In this document: piece after piece, positions 61,105 through 64,000 of the stretch | Numbering within the stretch: position 1 is the first letter of the stretch | Layout: each line of letters opens with the position of its first letter | Origin: Pseudomonadales bacterium | GTDB taxonomy: Bacteria; Pseudomonadota; Gammaproteobacteria; Pseudomonadales; Azotimanducaceae | Assembly (NCBI GenBank): GCA_041395945.1 | Contig: JAWKZN010000001.1 | Coordinates: forward strand, 2,480,001-2,544,000 | Direction of reading: 5' to 3' | Length of the DNA: 64,000 bases | Notes under the pieces: model-generated | Database searches by the model: none | What the model saw: the letters and a program-made list of their open reading frames with translations, nothing else | What the model was told of the DNA's origin: nothing | Program-made: the position numbers and the translations under genes

Positions 61105-62074
61105 GTGGTCGCTAAAACACGGGCGCTACTACTACCGGGTTCCCGAAGGGCTGGAAGACGAGTGGGACGGGAAGAAATGGTTCCCACTTGGCAAGACGCT
61201 TGGCGAAGCCTACACGACCTGGCATGCCCGCGTGCAGGTCGAAGACGGCGTACCAAAGACAGTAAGCGCGGCGATGGACCGCTACTGTGCCGAGGTATTG
61301 CCTGAGAAGGCCGAGAAAACGCAATCCGAATACCTGAAGGCCATTGCGCGGCTCAGGCCGGTCTTTGGCCTCATGGCGCCTAAGAGCGTGCGGCCACGTC
61401 ATGTTTACCAGTACATGGATAAGCGGCCACCCACGGCTGCAAACCGTGAGAAGGCAACGCTCAGCGCAATCTTCACCGCATGCGTACGCTGGGGCGCGCT
61501 CGATCGCAATCTCATCCGCGAGGTCAAACGGAATACGGAGCGACCGCGCGATCGCTACGTAACAGATGAGGAAGTCGAGCTGTTTCTTGCGCAGTGCGGG
61601 GCGATGCTCAAAGCTTATGTCGAGCTCAAACTCCTCACCGGTCTGCGTCAGGGACAAATACTTGCCCTGAAGCTATCGGATTGGGATGGCGAAAAACTGA
61701 CTGTGCCAGGCGCAAAGGGTGGACGAACGGTTGTTTATTCCGGTGATGGATTAGCAGAAGCCTTCGAAGCCGTTCGGGAATTGCGCAAAGGGCGCGCTCT
61801 GCGCTCCGTGTTCTTGTTCGCGACGAGAACCGGGCGCCCCTACTCGGGCGATGGGTTTCGGAGCATCTGGCAACGCGCGATGGCGAAGTACATGGCTGTT
61901 GGCGGGGAACGGTTCACTGACCATGACCTGCGCGCCAAAGTGGCATCCGACTCTGAATCCCTGGCGGCGGCACAGACCCGTCTCGGTCATCAGTCGAGCC
62001 AGCTCACGCACCGCGTCTACCGGCGCAAGCCGGCACAGGTCAGCGTTCTCGAAAGGACCGCCAGGAAGTCCTGA
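61064..62074 (+). CDS. Tyrosine integrase of island 2 (phage type)
   Basis: 336 residues; AGGAGG ribosome site. Arg in LLTGLRQGQILAL, the box HDLRAKVASD, then LGHQSSQLTHRVYRRKP with GH and the Tyr nucleophile; the catalytic set is complete. The N-terminal segment (KHGRYYYRVPEGLEDEW) resembles phage integrases that bind arm sites. The gene ends 97 bp before att repeat C, and the 11-bp arm-like repeats lie in between, so it most likely integrated island 2 into tRNA-Asn. Confidence 0.92.
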   Translation: MGRKRKNQTSLPSRWSLKHGRYYYRVPEGLEDEWDGKKWFPLGKTLGEAYTTWHARVQVEDGVPKTVSAAMDRYCAEVLPEKAEKTQSEYLKAIARLRPVFGLMAPKSVRPRHVYQYMDKRPPTAANREKATLSAIFTACVRWGALDRNLIREVKRNTERPRDRYVTDEEVELFLAQCGAMLKAYVELKLLTGLRQGQILALKLSDWDGEKLTVPGAKGGRTVVYSGDGLAEAFEAVRELRKGRALRSVFLFATRTGRPYSGDGFRSIWQRAMAKYMAVGGERFTDHDLRAKVASDSESLAAAQTRLGHQSSQLTHRVYRRKPAQVSVLERTARKS

Positions 62075-62085
62075 TAGAGCACGCG

Positions 62086-62115
62086 TTTATGAGACAAACG
62101 CGAATTTATGAGACA
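62086..62115 (+). repeat. Arm-type repeats TTTATGAGACA (right, two copies)
   Basis: Two copies at 62086-62096 and 62105-62115, also found at the left end (24538-24548). Located between the integrase stop and att repeat C. Confidence 0.55.
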
Positions 62116-62124
62116 ACAAAGAAA

Positions 62125-62145
62125 AAGCGCCGCAGAGCGGCGCTT
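62125..62145 (+). terminator. Hairpin downstream of the island 2 integrase
   Basis: AAGCGCCGC-AGA-GCGGCGCTT, a 9-bp stem 50 bp after the integrase stop. The T tail is short on the plus strand, so a modest terminator. Confidence 0.55.
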
Positions 62146-62171
62146 GTAACCCATTGTTTTTATTATATGTT

Positions 62172-62216
62172 TGGCTCCGCCTGCTGGGCTCGAACCAGCG
62201 ACATGCTGATTAACAG
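62172..62216 (-). repeat. att repeat C: 3' half of tRNA-Asn(GTT), junction of islands 2 and 3
   Basis: Same orientation as repeats A and B; two mismatches in the variable loop (GACATG against GACCCG on the plus strand). The 5' half of the tRNA is absent here too. Between the integrase of island 2 (left) and the P4-type integrase (right). Confidence 0.85.
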
Positions 62217-62339
62217 TCATTTTTTTCGCCTTACCACAAGATAACAAACGCACCTCAAAATCGATCTAAACGATTGGTTTTTCCAGTGTTTTTCCTACTA
62301 GATCGAAATCGCTTTTAACTCTCCCAAACATTCGCTAAC

Positions 62340-62367
62340 GTGGGTAACCGGTACCCACACGTTACCC
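62340..62367. promoter_or_regulatory. Nested inverted repeats upstream of the P4-type integrase
   Basis: GTGGGTA-ACCGG-TACCCAC (62340-62358) overlaps a second pair GGGTAAC (62342-62348) and GTTACCC (62361-62367). Located 39-66 bp before the integrase start, so a likely operator or integrase-binding site. Confidence 0.5.
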
Positions 62368-62405
62368 AAAAGACCCGCTGAGTAAAAATCATCGGGTCCA
62401 GGCGA

Positions 62406-63596
62406 ATGAAGAAAAAGCTGACCGATAAGTTCCTGCAGAACCTCAAACCGCCGAGCGCGGGACGTCTTGAAATCTTCGATGCACTGGTGCCCGGGTTCGG
62501 GGTTCGTATCGGCACCTCCGGTCGACCGGCATTTTTTGTCATGTACCGAGTACACGGCAAGCAATTCCGCGAGACGCTCGGAAAGTATCCAGTAACCACG
62601 CTGGCAGATGCGCGAGCGGATGCCATTAAGTCCTTACGGCTAGCCAGTGGTGGTGCAGACCCCAAGCTCGAAGCCCTGAAACAAAGCAAAGAGCAGTTCA
62701 AACCCATCGCCGAGGAATTTCTCGAGCGTTACGCCAAGGTGCACCAGAAGCCGACCACCTACAAAGGCACCAAGCGCTATGTCGAGAATCACCTGATTCC
62801 CGCCTGGGGGCATCTGCCTATCGCTAAGCTCACCCGACGACACGTCCATATCCTGCTGGATGAGCTGGTCGATGCCGGGAAAGGCATCACAGCCAATCGC
62901 CTGCTCGCGGCCAGCAGCAAGCTGTTCAACTGGTCCGTGGAGCGGGGCTATTTGGAAGCCTCCCCTGCCCTGGGCGTCAAACCACCCGCCAAGGAAGTCT
63001 CCCGCGACCGGGTTCTGACCCTGGCCGAGATCAAGGCACTCTGGAAGGCTGCTGGTTCCCTGGGCTATCCCTTCGGGCCGTGGTTGAAACTGATGTTTCT
63101 GACCGGGGGTCAGCGGGAGCGGGACGTTTCCCATATGCGCTGGGCAGAGATCAAGGGTGTTTGGTGGGAGATCGAGGAACCCACCAAAAGCGAGACTTCT
63201 CACCGAGTCCCCCTTTCCACGTTGGCACTGGAGATCCTAGACGGGTTACCGAGGTTCGAGGGGCCATACGTGTTCAGTACTCGGGCCGGCGAAGTGCCGA
63301 TCAGTGGATACTCGAAAGCGAAGCGGCAGCTCGATGAAAAGTCCAAGGTGACTGGGTGGCGGTTTCATGACGTTCGTCGCACGGTCGCAACCTGTTTTGG
63401 AGAACACTTAGGCAAGCATCCCTATGTGGTTGAGCGACTTCAGAATCGCCGTTCAGGGACGATCAAGGGCGTGATGGCCGTCTACAACCGGGCTACGTAT
63501 GAAAGCGAATTGGAGACAGCCCTTGGTGAATGGGGGCGGTTTATAGATCGGCTGGTCACCAACGAAAAGGTGGTTCATATCCATGAACGCAGATGA
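62406..63596 (+). CDS. P4-type tyrosine integrase of island 3
   Basis: 396 residues. An N-terminal DUF4102 arm-binding domain (LTDKFLQNLKPP...DALVPGFGVRIGTSGRPAFFVMYRVHGKQ) is followed by a SAM-like core-binding domain and the catalytic domain (FLTGGQRERDVSHMRW, FHDVRRTVAT, Tyr in MAVYNRATYESE). The usual LGH box is replaced by RLQNRRSG, as in a subset of these enzymes. It begins 190 bp from att repeat C and points into the next island. Confidence 0.9.
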   Translation: MKKKLTDKFLQNLKPPSAGRLEIFDALVPGFGVRIGTSGRPAFFVMYRVHGKQFRETLGKYPVTTLADARADAIKSLRLASGGADPKLEALKQSKEQFKPIAEEFLERYAKVHQKPTTYKGTKRYVENHLIPAWGHLPIAKLTRRHVHILLDELVDAGKGITANRLLAASSKLFNWSVERGYLEASPALGVKPPAKEVSRDRVLTLAEIKALWKAAGSLGYPFGPWLKLMFLTGGQRERDVSHMRWAEIKGVWWEIEEPTKSETSHRVPLSTLALEILDGLPRFEGPYVFSTRAGEVPISGYSKAKRQLDEKSKVTGWRFHDVRRTVATCFGEHLGKHPYVVERLQNRRSGTIKGVMAVYNRATYESELETALGEWGRFIDRLVTNEKVVHIHERR

Positions 63597-64000
63597 CAAA
63601 CAACTCTTCGAGAAAATTCTGGAGTTACTCGCTCCGGACCTCTTCGAATCGCTCGACATTCCTGAGATCGATTTCGATCCTTCAGAATTTTCGACCGATG
63701 GTGTTGCTGATTTCCTGTTTGCTGGTCCAATCAAGTACAAGCTCTCGAACTGGGCGGTACTCAGTTTTCTGGGGGACCTTACGCTTCCCACAACAACCGA
63801 TGCGCAATGGCGGCTCGGACGACTTCTTGCTAACGGCTTGATCAAGAAAACTCGTGAAACCGCAAAGGCTGGTGGACGACCAAGCGAATCACTGGATCGA
63901 ATTTTTCTCTGCATTTTCGTGGAGTGGTGTATCGAGCGGAAAGAAATGGGACAAACAGACACCTTCGAACGAGCCAAAGCCGTATTCGCCCTTCCCGATG
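63583..64000 (+). CDS. Hypothetical protein, runs off the window
   Basis: ATG 63583, overlapping the integrase stop by 14 bp, and open through the last base (139 codons). Acidic N-terminus (MNADDKQLFEKILELLAPDLFESLDIPEIDFDPSEF), then a winged-helix-like stretch (LPTTTDAQWRLGRLLANGLIKKTRETAKAGGRPSE) that may bind DNA. Not recognised; 3' end missing. Confidence 0.5.
   Translation, partial: MNADDKQLFEKILELLAPDLFESLDIPEIDFDPSEFSTDGVADFLFAGPIKYKLSNWAVLSFLGDLTLPTTTDAQWRLGRLLANGLIKKTRETAKAGGRPSESLDRIFLCIFVEWCIERKEMGQTDTFERAKAVFALPD

Noticed and set aside
24431..62171. Complete conjugation (type IV secretion) machinery in island 2
   Set aside because: Only relaxase, MobC-like and coupling-protein genes are visible; no VirB4-, pilin- or channel-type genes, so the element is called mobilizable.
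20705..62216. Functional tRNA-Asn genes at the three repeats
   Set aside because: Each copy lacks the D arm and 5' acceptor strand, so none can be a working tRNA.
1..64000. CRISPR array
   Set aside because: No series of regularly spaced repeats was seen; the repeats present are att, arm and operator sites.

Overview
The window reads as a proteobacterial chromosome segment (most likely an aerobic gammaproteobacterium; this rests on gene types only) followed by a stack of tRNA-targeted genomic islands. The left 20.7 kb is mostly core or metabolic DNA: the end of a RegB/PrrB-type sensor kinase and its RegA/ActR-type regulator, a TPP-dependent enzyme with a two-domain VOC protein, the groES-groEL operon with a sigma-32-like promoter, a DUF4336 gene, a Tat-exported MalY/PatB-like PLP enzyme, a four-gene operon for a pyrogallol-transhydroxylase-like molybdoenzyme (Mo subunit, Fe-S subunit, VOC dioxygenase-like protein, AraC regulator), and a single-chain biotin-dependent acyl-CoA carboxylase. 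Remnants of IS91-type and IS481-type transposases and a frameshifted AbiE-like pair mark decay towards the island edge.

Three copies of a 45-bp sequence equal to the 3' half of a tRNA-Asn(GTT) gene (20705, 24386, 62172; all in one orientation) divide the rest into tandem islands. Island 1 (20.7-24.4 kb) is small: a DUF2958 gene, a HipB/HipA pair with four palindromic operators, and a deleted IS3-type element. Island 2 (24.4-62.2 kb) is an integrative mobilizable element. It has a MobP-like relaxase with a MobC-like partner, a TraG/VirD4-like coupling ATPase lacking an obvious membrane anchor, a separate small membrane protein, a CbbX-like AAA ATPase, an H-NS-like protein, ankyrin proteins, ArdC, AlpA and DUF2958, but no visible type IV secretion channel. 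Its tyrosine integrase (61.1 kb) sits next to the right att copy, and an 11-bp direct repeat near both ends looks like integrase arm sites. Island 3 begins at 62.4 kb with a P4-type integrase and runs out of the window; the complete tRNA-Asn is predicted to lie beyond the right edge.

The main cargo of island 2 is defence. On the minus strand from 55.8 to 42.5 kb is one closely packed series: a half-size HsdS, HsdM, HsdS, HsdR and a YgjP-like metallopeptidase (type I restriction-modification), then a Shedu-like nuclease, an SF2 helicase, a 74-aa Cys-rich protein, a PD-(D/E)XK-like protein and a SIR2-domain protein. Around it are a mobile-mystery A/B (XRE plus Fic) pair and an AbiEi/AbiEii pair with a third gene. 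The Shedu-like/helicase/Cys-rich/nuclease block is the best candidate for an uncharacterised multi-gene defence system.

Island 2 also carries a second integration module at 58-60 kb: another tyrosine integrase, an excisionase-like operon including a 51-aa gene, and a tRNA-Val-like att core flanked on both sides by matching arm-like repeats. This looks like an unused attP inside an element that was integrated by its other integrase. All functional calls are from reading the sequence and from memory of protein families; no database search was run.
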